Position numbers and translations under genes: made by a program. From positions 1-64,000 of the forward strand of contig NZ_BDJK01000006.1 of the NCBI RefSeq assembly GCF_001950255.1: 64,000 nucleotides of DNA. Direction: 5' to 3'. The notes under the pieces are model-generated. The model was not told where the DNA came from and searched no databases. It saw only the letters and a program-made list of their open reading frames with translations. This DNA comes from Carboxydothermus pertinax (lineage in GTDB: Bacteria; Bacillota; Z-2901; Carboxydothermales; Carboxydothermaceae). Positions 1 to 8,192 of the stretch are shown here, in pieces; position 1 is the stretch's first letter; each line of letters starts with the position of its first letter.

Positions 1-846
1 ACCCATATTGGAGTACTAAAAGTCCTCGAAAGAGAAGGGCTAAAACCTTCTCTGGTTTCAGGCACCAGCGCTGGTGGGATAATTGCCCTTTTATATGGAG
101 CTGGATTATCTCCCAGAGATATGGAGGAACTTGCTGTTAAAATAAAACCCAAAGACCTTTATAATTGTTTATTTACCGTTGGAGTGGGCATTTCGATCAT
201 AAGTTATAATTTATTAAAGCTTCTTGGGTATAAAAAAAATATGTTAAAATTTCCTCTGGGAGTTTTTAAACCTGCTGGACTTTTGAAAAAAGTTTTGGAA
301 ATATTAGGTCCTATGTCTATGAAACAATTGAAAGAAGAAATTGCAATTATCAGTGTGGACCTTTATTCCGGAAAAAGAATAGTTTTTGGTAATTATCAGC
401 GGGAATTATTGCGGGGGGTTAATGATTATATTCCTGTCCAGGATGCAGCGGTACTTACTGCCCTGGAAGCAACTTCGGCAGTTCCGGGAATTTTTACCCC
501 GGTAAAGTTTAATAAATACTTATTGGCCGATGGTGGCATTGTGGAAAATGTACCGGTAAGGATTTTAGCAAATTTAGGCTACGAAAAAATTATTGGAGTA
601 GCCTTGACAAAACCGGAGGGAAATAAGTACCATATTAAAAACATTGTTGATGTCCTGGGAAGTTCAATGGAGATCATTATGAACTCCAATACTGAAAAAG
701 ATGTGGAGCAATTTGCTAAGCTGGTATTAAGACCCCAAGTTTCTGGTATGGGCTGGAATGATTTTGATTTAATACCCTGGGCCATTCGCCGAGGAGAAGA
801 AGAGGCTTATAATAGTCTTGCCAAAATCGCTGAAATTGTCTCTTAG
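1..846 (+). CDS. Patatin-like phospholipase/acylhydrolase, 5' end outside the window
   Basis: The reading frame is open from base 1 and runs to the TAA at 844-846, so the gene begins upstream. The visible part is about 281 codons. The patatin nucleophile elbow GTSAGG is encoded at about 61-78, with the predicted serine at visible codon 23. The second half of the Ser-Asp dyad is in LLADGGIVENVPV, with the Asp at visible codon 177. Patatin-family proteins hydrolyse acyl esters of membrane lipids, and bacterial members resemble the RssA/YchK group. The ATG at 121 is internal because the nucleophile motif lies before it. The real substrate cannot be read from the sequence. It is followed after 14 bases by sfsA in the same direction. 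Confidence 0.88.
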   Translation, partial: THIGVLKVLEREGLKPSLVSGTSAGGIIALLYGAGLSPRDMEELAVKIKPKDLYNCLFTVGVGISIISYNLLKLLGYKKNMLKFPLGVFKPAGLLKKVLEILGPMSMKQLKEEIAIISVDLYSGKRIVFGNYQRELLRGVNDYIPVQDAAVLTALEATSAVPGIFTPVKFNKYLLADGGIVENVPVRILANLGYEKIIGVALTKPEGNKYHIKNIVDVLGSSMEIIMNSNTEKDVEQFAKLVLRPQVSGMGWNDFDLIPWAIRRGEEEAYNSLAKIAEIVS

Positions 847-860
847 AAAAGAGGTTTTAA

Positions 861-1550
861 ATGAAGTTTGATTTTACTCCAATTCCTGCGGTTTTTAACC
901 AAAAATTAAACCGCTTTGTCGGGGAAGTGTTCTTAGAAGGTAAAAAAATCTTAGTGCATATCCCCAATTCCGGACGTCTTCAAGAAATTTTAACCAGTGG
1001 CCGGGAAGTTTATTTAAGGGAAGGAAAAACTTCAGGACGAAAATACCAGTATGACCTTGTCTTGGCTAAGATGCCCGATTCCCTGGTTTTAGTAGATAGC
1101 CTTCTTCCCAATAAGATCGCCAAAAACCTGTTGGAGGAAGGCATCATCAAACCTTTTGGGCAAAAGATTGACCGGGTAGTGGCGGAGCAAAGGAAGGGGC
1201 AATCCCGCTTTGATTTTAAAGTTCAGATAGAGAACACAACCGGTTTTATTGAAGTAAAGTCAGTTACCTTAGTAGAAGGGAAGGATGCTTTGTTTCCGGA
1301 TGCTCCAACTATTCGAGGTGTTAAACATTTGGAGGAATTAAAAGCTTTATCTTCCGAGCACCTCGCGGCGGTGATTTTTTTAATTTGCCGGGATGATGCA
1401 GTGGTCTTTAAACCTAATTATAAATGTGACCCCCGGTTTGCTTTGGCGTTAAAGAAAGCGGCGGTTGCTGGAGTTAAGGTAAAAGCTTACCGCTTAAAAA
1501 TAAGTTTTGAGGGAGTTTACCTTGACCGGGAAATGGAGGTAGTCTTATAA
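861..1550 (+). CDS. sfsA: SfsA family protein (sugar fermentation stimulation)
   Basis: The 229-residue length fits the SfsA family. Family signatures are the N-terminal HIPNSGRLQEIL block (residues 33-44), RFDFKV around residue 118, GFIEVKSVTL (Glu131, Lys133) and FPDAPTIRGVKHL at 145-156. The D...ExK arrangement resembles nuclease-fold active sites, and SfsA proteins have an OB-like N-terminal domain. Their real biochemical role is unsettled; the name comes from a maltose-metabolism phenotype in E. coli. A good ribosome site (aaaagagg) precedes the ATG. The stop codon overlaps the likely start of the next gene by four bases. Confidence 0.9.
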   Translation: MKFDFTPIPAVFNQKLNRFVGEVFLEGKKILVHIPNSGRLQEILTSGREVYLREGKTSGRKYQYDLVLAKMPDSLVLVDSLLPNKIAKNLLEEGIIKPFGQKIDRVVAEQRKGQSRFDFKVQIENTTGFIEVKSVTLVEGKDALFPDAPTIRGVKHLEELKALSSEHLAAVIFLICRDDAVVFKPNYKCDPRFALALKKAAVAGVKVKAYRLKISFEGVYLDREMEVVL

Positions 1551-2446
1551 GTAATAAAAAAATCCTTGGGGTAAGCCTTGGAAGCTCACGCCGAGATTTT
1601 ACTTTTACTTTGAAAGTAAATAGTACTACTTTTTTTATTAAAAGAATTGGTACTGACGGGGATATAGCCCGGGCAATTAAGTTATTAAAGGATGAGGAGT
1701 ATGATGTAGCGGGAATTGGAGGAATAAATTTTTATTATCATTTAGGAAAGAAAAAGTATCCGCTCGTAGATGGACAAAAAATAAAAAAGGAAATTTTACG
1801 GCCCATAGCGGATGGGGGTTTTATTAAACCTGTACTAGATTTAAGGGCAGTAAATCTTACCCAAAAACTTAACTTATTTCCCCCAAATTTTACTGCTCTT
1901 CTTACCTCTTATTTGGACAGGCCCTGGCTATATGAGGGATTAATTAATGCTGGTGCTCAAAAAGTTTTCATAGGTGATGCTGCTTTTGCCTTAAAGCTAC
2001 CACTTTTTTTTTCCCGACAAAAACTTTTTACTTTAGCAGGAATTTTAACCTTACCGTTATTGAGAAGAATACCAATTAAATTTCTTTATCCTTTAGGAGT
2101 AAAGCAAGAAAAAAATATCCCACGCTATTCTAAAATTTTTGCCCGGTGTCAGGTGGTGGCGGGAGATTTTCATTTCCTGCGACGCTATTGTCCGGATTTA
2201 ACAGGAAAAGTGATTATCACTACTACCTTAAGGGAAGAGGATATACTTTTCTTAAAAGGTAAAGGGGCTTTTGGGGTGGTAGGCTCTGGTGGAGATTTTC
2301 GGGGAATAAGCCCGGGTGCTAATCTTTTAGAAGCACTGGCTTGTGCTTATTTTATGAAAAATCCCGGGGAAATTACCAAAGAGGAGTATGCAAACTTTTT
2401 AGAAGCTATTTCCTATAAACCACTGGTTCAAATATTTTCGAAATAA
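1547..2446 (+). CDS. 'Quinate 5-dehydrogenase'-annotated family protein, probable ATA start
   Basis: The protein resembles a Firmicute family usually annotated as quinate 5-dehydrogenase, recalled by its opening VSLGSSxRD and by RIGTDGDIxxAIxLL and GIGGINFYxHLGKKKYPLxDG. The activity has no support visible here, so treat the name as a label. The first standard start is TTG 1607, but the conserved N-terminal block ILGVSLGSSRRD is encoded at 1562-1597, upstream of it, in an open frame. The best ribosome site, ggaggt at 1535-1540, sits six bases before ATA 1547. A start there gives a 299-residue protein and an ATAA overlap with the sfsA stop. No ATG, GTG or TTG exists in that stretch of the frame. 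The C-terminal part has a GSGGDFRGISPGANLLEALA motif. Confidence 0.65.
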   Translation: MSNKKILGVSLGSSRRDFTFTLKVNSTTFFIKRIGTDGDIARAIKLLKDEEYDVAGIGGINFYYHLGKKKYPLVDGQKIKKEILRPIADGGFIKPVLDLRAVNLTQKLNLFPPNFTALLTSYLDRPWLYEGLINAGAQKVFIGDAAFALKLPLFFSRQKLFTLAGILTLPLLRRIPIKFLYPLGVKQEKNIPRYSKIFARCQVVAGDFHFLRRYCPDLTGKVIITTTLREEDILFLKGKGAFGVVGSGGDFRGISPGANLLEALACAYFMKNPGEITKEEYANFLEAISYKPLVQIFSK

Positions 2447-2475
2447 AAAAAGTAATTGATGAGGAGGCAAGGACG

Positions 2476-3516
2476 ATGAAGGAAATTTTAAAAACAGGGA
2501 TTGGGAGCATGCCACTGGTAGATGTTAAAAAAAATTTAGAAATTATCAAAAAAGCTTTACCCCAAATACCCCATTGGCCCCAGATGCCCCAAAGGGGTAT
2601 AGCGGAGCATTTTGTCTTCCAGTTTTTACGGCCGTTAACGGAAGTGGGGTTACTGCAAGTAGAGGGAAATAAAGGAATTTTTAAAAAAGATGAAACCTTT
2701 CCCGAAAAATTAACTTTCTTTTATGAAAAGTATTTTGAAGCTCTTGAAAAAAGGGATTATGCTTTTTTTGCCATGCCCCGGGAAAGTGGGGAAGGGCTTT
2801 ATTACTTGGTAGAAAAATTTAATGAATCTTTTTCTGCTGCTCTTGCAGTAAAAGGACAGATGGCTGGACCTCTAAGCATCTTACTTACCCTTACCGATGA
2901 AAATAAGATTCCAGCCTTTTACGACCCTGAGATTCGGGAAGCGGTGGTTAAAACCTTAGTTATGTCTGCCCGCTGGCAGGTAAACTTTTTAAAAACTACC
3001 GGGCGTATGGTTTATTTGTTTGTTGATGACCCAGCCATTGCCAATTATGGGAGTTTTACTCATCTTACTTTAAAACGGGAAGAGGTCGTGGGAGTACTAA
3101 AGGAAATCATCGCTGCTATTTTAGAAGAGGGAGGAGTACCGGGAGTACACTCTTGCGCAGGCATCGATTGGTCAATTGTAACTGAAGCAGGGGCTAAAGT
3201 TATTTCGGTGGATGCGGCTAACTACTTAGATTCCCTCTTTCCGTATAAGGAAGAAGTTAAGAGTTTACTAAGCGCCGGAGGAATTTTAGCTTTAGGGATT
3301 ATTCCTACCGGCCCGGAAATTGAAAATTATAGTTTAGAAGACCTTTACGCTGATTTTGAGAAAAAAGTTAATTTATTAAGGGAAATGGGTGTAGTTACCA
3401 ATGACTCTATGCTTATGCTAACTCCTGCTTGTGGTACCGGCCTTTTACCTCCGGAGCAAGCGGAGAAAATTTATAGTCTTTTACGGGATTTTAGAAAGGA
3501 AGTTACCCATGATTGA
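2476..3516 (+). CDS. Methionine synthase/UROD-superfamily protein
   Basis: A 346-residue single-domain protein of the UROD/MetE TIM-barrel superfamily. The zinc-site pattern of cobalamin-independent methionine synthases is present: GVHSCAGIDW gives His225 and Cys227, and TPACGTGLLPP gives Cys319. The N-terminal TGIGSMP motif is typical of the archaeal-like short MetE homologues. Such proteins move methyl groups to or from thiols or corrinoid proteins; the substrate here is unknown. It has a clear ribosome site (gaggagg) before ATG 2476 and overlaps the next gene by eight bases. Confidence 0.75.
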   Translation: MKEILKTGIGSMPLVDVKKNLEIIKKALPQIPHWPQMPQRGIAEHFVFQFLRPLTEVGLLQVEGNKGIFKKDETFPEKLTFFYEKYFEALEKRDYAFFAMPRESGEGLYYLVEKFNESFSAALAVKGQMAGPLSILLTLTDENKIPAFYDPEIREAVVKTLVMSARWQVNFLKTTGRMVYLFVDDPAIANYGSFTHLTLKREEVVGVLKEIIAAILEEGGVPGVHSCAGIDWSIVTEAGAKVISVDAANYLDSLFPYKEEVKSLLSAGGILALGIIPTGPEIENYSLEDLYADFEKKVNLLREMGVVTNDSMLMLTPACGTGLLPPEQAEKIYSLLRDFRKEVTHD

Positions 3517-4306
3517 TTTACATGTTCACTCGGTATATTCTGGCCATGGGGAAGGAGAGTTTGAAGATTATTTACAAAAAGCCCAAGAAAAGGGAATTAG
3601 GGAATTGGGATTTAGTGAACATTTTCCCATGGCCTTATATGGAAAAGATTTTCCAGGATATTCTATGGATGTTATTAATTGGCCTCATTACTTAACGAGG
3701 CTTGATAGATTAAAAGAAACCTATCCTTTTTTAAAAATTGGGCTTGAAGTGGATTATTTTCCTGAATGTGAAGCAGAGCTCAAAAAAGTTTTGAGGGGTT
3801 TACCGGTAGATTATCTAATTGGCTCGGTTCACTTTATAGACAACTGGCCTTTTGACTCTCCCACTGAAATCGCAAACTACCGAGGTATGGATCTAAAAGA
3901 GCTGACAGCGAAATATTTTTCTTTAGTAAAAAAAGTAGTTAGAGCGGGAATTTTTAATATTATAGGCCACTTGGATTTAATAAAAAAATTTGGCCTAATT
4001 AACTTTGAGCTTATTGAGCCCCATATTAAAGAGGTTCTCCTGGAATTAAAAAATTCCGGGATGGTTATGGAAATAAACACCGCTGGTTTTCGGTATCCGG
4101 CCAAGGAGCAATATCCAAGTAAAATTATCATTGAGGAAGCGGTAAGGGAAAAAATCCCTCTTACTACCGGCTCCGACGCCCATAAGCCGGAGCATCTTGC
4201 CTACAAATTTCCGGAAATTTACCAGATGTTAGAGGAAATTGGTGTAAAAAACCTTACAATTTTTGAAAACCGAAAAGCCCGGGAAATTCCTTTAAGCCGC
4301 CCGTAA
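3509..4306 (+). CDS. hisJ: Histidinol-phosphatase, PHP family
   Basis: Predicted 265-residue metal-dependent phosphatase. It opens with the PHP signature MIDLHVHS (His5, His7) and carries FSEHFPM, EVDYFPE, GSVHFID, GHLDLI and, near the C terminus, GSDAHKPEHL, all positions of metal ligands in HisK-type PHP enzymes. The family removes phosphate from histidinol phosphate in histidine synthesis; other PHP substrates are possible because no his genes are near. ATG 3509 is chosen because the PHP motif begins there and agaaagga lies just upstream; a longer reading from 3431 would only extend into the previous gene. The TAA stop lies in the loop region of the following terminator. Confidence 0.83.
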   Translation: MIDLHVHSVYSGHGEGEFEDYLQKAQEKGIRELGFSEHFPMALYGKDFPGYSMDVINWPHYLTRLDRLKETYPFLKIGLEVDYFPECEAELKKVLRGLPVDYLIGSVHFIDNWPFDSPTEIANYRGMDLKELTAKYFSLVKKVVRAGIFNIIGHLDLIKKFGLINFELIEPHIKEVLLELKNSGMVMEINTAGFRYPAKEQYPSKIIIEEAVREKIPLTTGSDAHKPEHLAYKFPEIYQMLEEIGVKNLTIFENRKAREIPLSRP

Positions 4307-4323
4307 ATTGGGCGGTTTTTTTG
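4297..4323 (+). terminator. Rho-independent terminator after hisJ
   Basis: Six-base GC stem CCGCCC (4297-4302) and GGGCGG (4310-4315) followed by a T run. The hisJ stop codon lies in the loop. Confidence 0.85.
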
Positions 4324-4367
4324 TGATTTAAAACACAGAAATTTTGTATTTCGTGATTTAAACTACA
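4322..4367 (+). promoter_or_regulatory. Two CRP/FNR-type palindrome candidates
   Basis: TGTGA-N6-ACACA at 4322-4337 differs by one base from the CRP consensus TGTGA-N6-TCACA. A weaker relative, CGTGA-N6-CTACA, lies exactly 30 bp further on at 4352-4367. The shared core is gtgattta at 4323 and 4353. Both lie just upstream of the HPP/molybdoenzyme operon. CRP, CooA and FNR-type proteins bind such half-sites; which one acts here is unknown. Confidence 0.4.
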
Positions 4368-4393
4368 ATTTAAAGGGGGAGTGCCAGAAATCA

Positions 4394-4883
4394 ATGGGGA
4401 TAAGAAAAGAAAAACTAAGAAAAAGGAAGTTTTTTAAGCATTGGTGTGATTACTTTTTTAGCGTACACTTATAATTTACCGTTACTCTTGCCATCGCTGG
4501 GAGCTTCGGCGGTAATCCTTTTTGGCGCCTGGGAAAGTCCCTTTGCCAGACCTAAAAGCGTTTTGGGAGGGCATATAATTTCGGCTACTGTTGGTGTGCT
4601 TATTGCCCATTTAGCAGGTAGTACCTGGTGGAGTATTGCTTTGGGAGTTACTTTGGCAATTGGGGCTATGATTCATTTTAAGTCCTTGCATCCTCCGGGA
4701 GGCGCTACGGCTTTTATGGCTGTTTATAACAACCCTAATTGGGAATTTATCTTAACTCCGGTAGCAATTGGCGCAATTTTATTACTTTTAATAGCGGCTT
4801 TAGTAAAAAAACTTGAAGTTAAGAGTGGTAAAAAGTTTTTTCAAAAAAGCCTTCTTCCGTGTAAGAAATTTGTAAGAAATTAA
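4394..4883 (+). pseudogene. HPP-family membrane protein with an apparent one-base frameshift
   Basis: The region 4446-4883 encodes the HPP family core with PSLGASAVILFG, ESPFARPKSVLGGHIISA, SLHPPGGATAFMAV and three hydrophobic segments. Its N terminus is short. ATG 4394 opens another frame encoding a basic leader (MGIRKEKLRKRK). Removing one T from the run of six at 4430-4435 joins the two frames and restores an HPP-like first membrane helix (FLSIGVITFLAY), giving about 162 residues. Either the gene is broken, the base is an assembly error, or slippage on the T run repairs it. If no repair occurs, translation could start at GTG 4446. HPP proteins are integral membrane proteins, some linked to nitrite transport; the role here is unknown. 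Confidence 0.65.
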
Positions 4884-4930
4884 GGGTACAATGAAAAAAA
4901 TTATTAGAATGTTAAAACGAGGTGGTTTAG

Positions 4931-7492
4931 GTGAAGTACAAAGTAAAGCTTACCCGGCGTCAGTTTTTAAAAGGTACGGCTGCAGCCGGTGCTCTTTTGG
5001 GTGTCGGAGGCGGAAGGGTTTTGGTAAAAAAGGCTTTGGCCAATAGCCCTGCCCGGGAAGTAAAATTCATTCGTACTACTTGTTCGCCCAATTGCACCAG
5101 TGCTTGTGGTATTAAAGCAATGGTGGTGGATGGACAAATTAAAGCATTATTTCCCACCAACGATTATCCAGACCCGGAATACAATCCCAGAGGGTGTTTA
5201 CGGGGGATTTCGTTCATTAATTTAATATATGGCCCTGACCGGCTAAAAGGTCCCAGAATTAAAGAAGGAGGCAGGGGATTAAAAGGAAAATTTAGAGATG
5301 TTTCCTGGGAGGAAGCCCTTGATTACACTGCTCAAAGACTTAAGGAAATTGCGGAAAAGTACGGTCCTGAATCAATAGGTGTTAGCTTTCAAGTAGGGGG
5401 TACTGGCTACGTCCACAAAGGAGCCATGGTAGCACTGGCAACGCTTGCAGGCTGGACCTTGCACCATGCTTATGACTTAAATGGGGATTTACCGATGTTC
5501 TGGCCTCAAACTTTCGGTGTCCAGACCGAAGAGTTAGAGCCTTTAGAGTGGACTAATTCTCGTTATACCGCTATATTAGGTTCCAACGTTATGGTGACCA
5601 GGCTGATTGACTCGGATTTACTCTTGGAGTCGAAAAAACGGGGCGGAAAAGTAGTGGTATTTGACCCCAACTACTCGCCAACGGCAGCTAAAGCCGATGA
5701 ATTTTACCGGATAAAAGTATCAAGCGATGCAGCCTTAGCTTTAGGTATTGCTCGGATAATCATTGAAGAACGACTTTTTGATGAACAGTTTGTTAAAACT
5801 TATACCGACTTACCGCTCTTAGTACGTCTGGATAACGGAAAACGCTTAAAGGCAGCGGAAGTAGCTGGACTTGACCTGCCAACCAATGTGCCTCCTTACC
5901 GGGAAGTTTTTGTAGCCTACAACGGCAAGTTTTTAGCGGTAAATCCGGAAAAACTGGAAATGCCCTTAGATGTAGCGCTGGAGGGAGAATATACCGTTAA
6001 CTTAAAAAATGGTCAGACTGTCAAGGTAAAGCCCGTATTTCAGCTTTTAAAAGAAAGCCTCAAAGTTTATACGCCGGAATTTGTAGAGCGGGAAACCGGC
6101 GTAAAGGCAGAGGATATAGTAAAAATAGCCCGGGAAATGGCAACCATTAAACCGCTACACATTATTTATGGTGCGAGCAATTACCAGTGGTACCACGGCG
6201 ATTTAAAAGGCCGGGCTTTAGCGTTAATTGTGGTGCTTACCGGTAATCTCGGAAAACCGGGAGCTGGGATTTCCACCTATGCCGGACAGTACCGGGTACG
6301 GCTTAAAGTAAATAAATGGTGGTTCCCGGAAGGGAAAAAGGCGAAATGGTATCCCTGGCTTTATATATTGCACGGGCCTACGGAAAATATGGTAGCACCC
6401 AGACCCAAAAATGGAATTAAGGCTTTAATCTTTGGCTGGCATAACCCCTTTGACCAGCACAACATGGCCAATCGCCTGCGGGAAATGGTGGAAAAGGGTG
6501 AGTTAGAGTTCGTGGTGTCTATTGATTTTCAAAACTCCACCAGCTGTCAGTGGAGCGATGTGGTATTACCGGGTGTTACCTGGTATGAAAAAACCGAACT
6601 TACGGCAACGCCGGTGCACCCTTACCTTCAGCTTCAGCAACCGGCAATAGAACCACTATATAATTGTAAGCCGGAACTCTGGATTTTTAGAGAGTTGGCT
6701 AAAAGAATCAATCCGGAATTTGAAAAACACTTTTTCCCCGGCCTTGCTCCCGATAAAGCGGCGGAAAAGGCCATTGAACTAATGTTAGCCACCGGCGGTC
6801 CAATGGTAGAAGGTATTACCTTGGAGCAACTAAAAAAAGGTCCGGTGCGGTTAAAGCTTGGCACTCCGGGAAATCGGCAAATAATGTTTTACGAACAAAT
6901 TGTGGAGAAAAAACCTTTTCCACCGGAAAGTCTGCCAACACCCATTGAAAAAACAGCCCAATTTGTTAAAAGCGGGCGGATTGAGTTTTATAAGGAGGAA
7001 GATATTTTCTTAAAACTTGGCGAACAGCTACCGGTCTATAAGCCGCCCTTTGAAGAAAGCGAATATGCTTTGGATCCAAGTAGCAAAGGTAAATACCAAT
7101 TTGCCTTTATCACTAGGAACTCGCTGTATCGGGTTCACTCTACCCATTCCAATAATATTTGGATGGAGGAACTACACAATAACAAGCCCAAGGTTTTTCT
7201 AAACCCAAAAGATGCCGAAGCAAAAGGAATTAAAGAGGGAGATTTGGTGGAGGTCTATAATAATCGGGGTAAAGTTAAAGGGTATGCGGTTTTAGATCCG
7301 GGTATTGGCGAAAAAGTCATAGTGTTTGAGCAGGGTTGGTGGAGCCGGTATTTAAAGGAAACCTCCTACAACTCCTTAACCTATCCATTTATTAAACCGA
7401 CTCACGAGGTGTATTTTGTACCCGGGGTATGGAGTCCCAATACGGCCTGGAATGAATGCCTGTGTGATGTGAGAAAGGCGGGTGAAATTTAA
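4931..7492 (+). CDS. Molybdopterin oxidoreductase catalytic subunit, NarG-like (type II DMSO reductase family)
   Basis: An 853-residue Mo-bisPGD enzyme. Residues 1-37 form a twin-arginine signal (TRRQFLKG followed by an Ala/Gly-rich stretch and ALA), so it acts outside the membrane. A [4Fe-4S] site is formed by Cys51, Cys55, Cys59 and Cys89. The block YDLNGDLPMFWPQTFG (residues 181-196) matches the NarG block carrying the Asp ligand of Mo; Asp186 is the predicted ligand, which points to the type II family (nitrate, selenate, chlorate, ethylbenzene enzymes). Unlike NarG, the first cluster ligand is Cys, not His. A molybdopterin-binding domain closes the C terminus. Start GTG 4931 follows gaggtgg and fits the Tat signal. 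Substrate unknown. Confidence 0.9.
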   Translation: MKYKVKLTRRQFLKGTAAAGALLGVGGGRVLVKKALANSPAREVKFIRTTCSPNCTSACGIKAMVVDGQIKALFPTNDYPDPEYNPRGCLRGISFINLIYGPDRLKGPRIKEGGRGLKGKFRDVSWEEALDYTAQRLKEIAEKYGPESIGVSFQVGGTGYVHKGAMVALATLAGWTLHHAYDLNGDLPMFWPQTFGVQTEELEPLEWTNSRYTAILGSNVMVTRLIDSDLLLESKKRGGKVVVFDPNYSPTAAKADEFYRIKVSSDAALALGIARIIIEERLFDEQFVKTYTDLPLLVRLDNGKRLKAAEVAGLDLPTNVPPYREVFVAYNGKFLAVNPEKLEMPLDVALEGEYTVNLKNGQTVKVKPVFQLLKESLKVYTPEFVERETGVKAEDIVKIAREMATIKPLHIIYGASNYQWYHGDLKGRALALIVVLTGNLGKPGAGISTYAGQYRVRLKVNKWWFPEGKKAKWYPWLYILHGPTENMVAPRPKNGIKALIFGWHNPFDQHNMANRLREMVEKGELEFVVSIDFQNSTSCQWSDVVLPGVTWYEKTELTATPVHPYLQLQQPAIEPLYNCKPELWIFRELAKRINPEFEKHFFPGLAPDKAAEKAIELMLATGGPMVEGITLEQLKKGPVRLKLGTPGNRQIMFYEQIVEKKPFPPESLPTPIEKTAQFVKSGRIEFYKEEDIFLKLGEQLPVYKPPFEESEYALDPSSKGKYQFAFITRNSLYRVHSTHSNNIWMEELHNNKPKVFLNPKDAEAKGIKEGDLVEVYNNRGKVKGYAVLDPGIGEKVIVFEQGWWSRYLKETSYNSLTYPFIKPTHEVYFVPGVWSPNTAWNECLCDVRKAGEI

Positions 7493-8178
7493 TGCGCTAC
7501 GGCATGGTTATAGACCTTGATAGATGCATTGGTTGCCGGACCTGTGCGGTAATTTGTAAAGAACATAATTCCCAGCCACCCGGAACCTGGTGGAACCGGG
7601 TGTTTACTCCGGGAAGTGAGGAACACCAAACGGCGGTAGAGAAAGACGGACACCTCCAGATGTATTTTTTACCGGTATCCTGCCAGATGTGTGAAAATGC
7701 ACCCTGTGTGAAAGTATGCCCTGTAGGGGCTACTTATACCGACGACAAGGGACGGGTGCTGGTGGATTATGAACGGTGTATTGGCTGCCGTTACTGCATG
7801 ACTGCCTGTCCCTATGGTGTTCGCCAGTTTAACTGGGAGGACCCGAAAAAGGCCAAGGAGCGGGTGGGATACATGAAAGGCTACAGCTATGGTTATCCTT
7901 TTGACCACCGGGACAAGGATGACCGACTGGTTTATACCCAAAACCGCCCTAAAGGGATAGTAGAAAAGTGCACCTTTTGCGTCCAGTATACCGATAAAGG
8001 GGAACTCCCGGCCTGTGTGCAGGCTTGTCCCGCAAAAGCTAGAATTTTTGGTGACCTAGATGACAAAGATTCGGAAATTAGTAAATTAGTGCATGAAAGA
8101 CAGGTTGCACAGTTAAAAGAAAATTTGGGAACCAAGCCTAAAGTCTTTTATCTGGCACCAACCAAGGGAAAACGTTAA
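7492..8178 (+). CDS. Four-cluster ferredoxin-like electron-transfer subunit of the molybdoenzyme
   Basis: This 228-residue protein has 16 cysteines in four groups: CIGCRTCAVIC (Cys12, 15, 18, 22), CQMCENAPCVKVCP, CIGCRYCMTACP and CTFC...CVQACP. This is the DmsB/PsrB/TtrB/NrfC pattern of four [4Fe-4S] clusters. It passes electrons between the membrane anchor and the catalytic subunit. It has no signal peptide, so it would be exported together with the Tat-tagged catalytic subunit, as in related complexes. The ATG overlaps the stop of the catalytic gene by one base, indicating translational coupling. Confidence 0.92.
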   Translation: MRYGMVIDLDRCIGCRTCAVICKEHNSQPPGTWWNRVFTPGSEEHQTAVEKDGHLQMYFLPVSCQMCENAPCVKVCPVGATYTDDKGRVLVDYERCIGCRYCMTACPYGVRQFNWEDPKKAKERVGYMKGYSYGYPFDHRDKDDRLVYTQNRPKGIVEKCTFCVQYTDKGELPACVQACPAKARIFGDLDDKDSEISKLVHERQVAQLKENLGTKPKVFYLAPTKGKR

Positions 8179-8192
8179 AAGGAGGCAGGAAA

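Noticed and set aside
121-846. ATG 121 as the start of the patatin gene
   Set aside because: The frame is open to base 1 and the catalytic GTSAGG motif lies upstream of 121, so the gene is truncated by the window instead.
4861-4881. Direct repeat gtaagaaatt at 4861 and 4872
   Set aside because: It lies in the last codons of the HPP gene and is low complexity; no regulator site of this shape is known to me.
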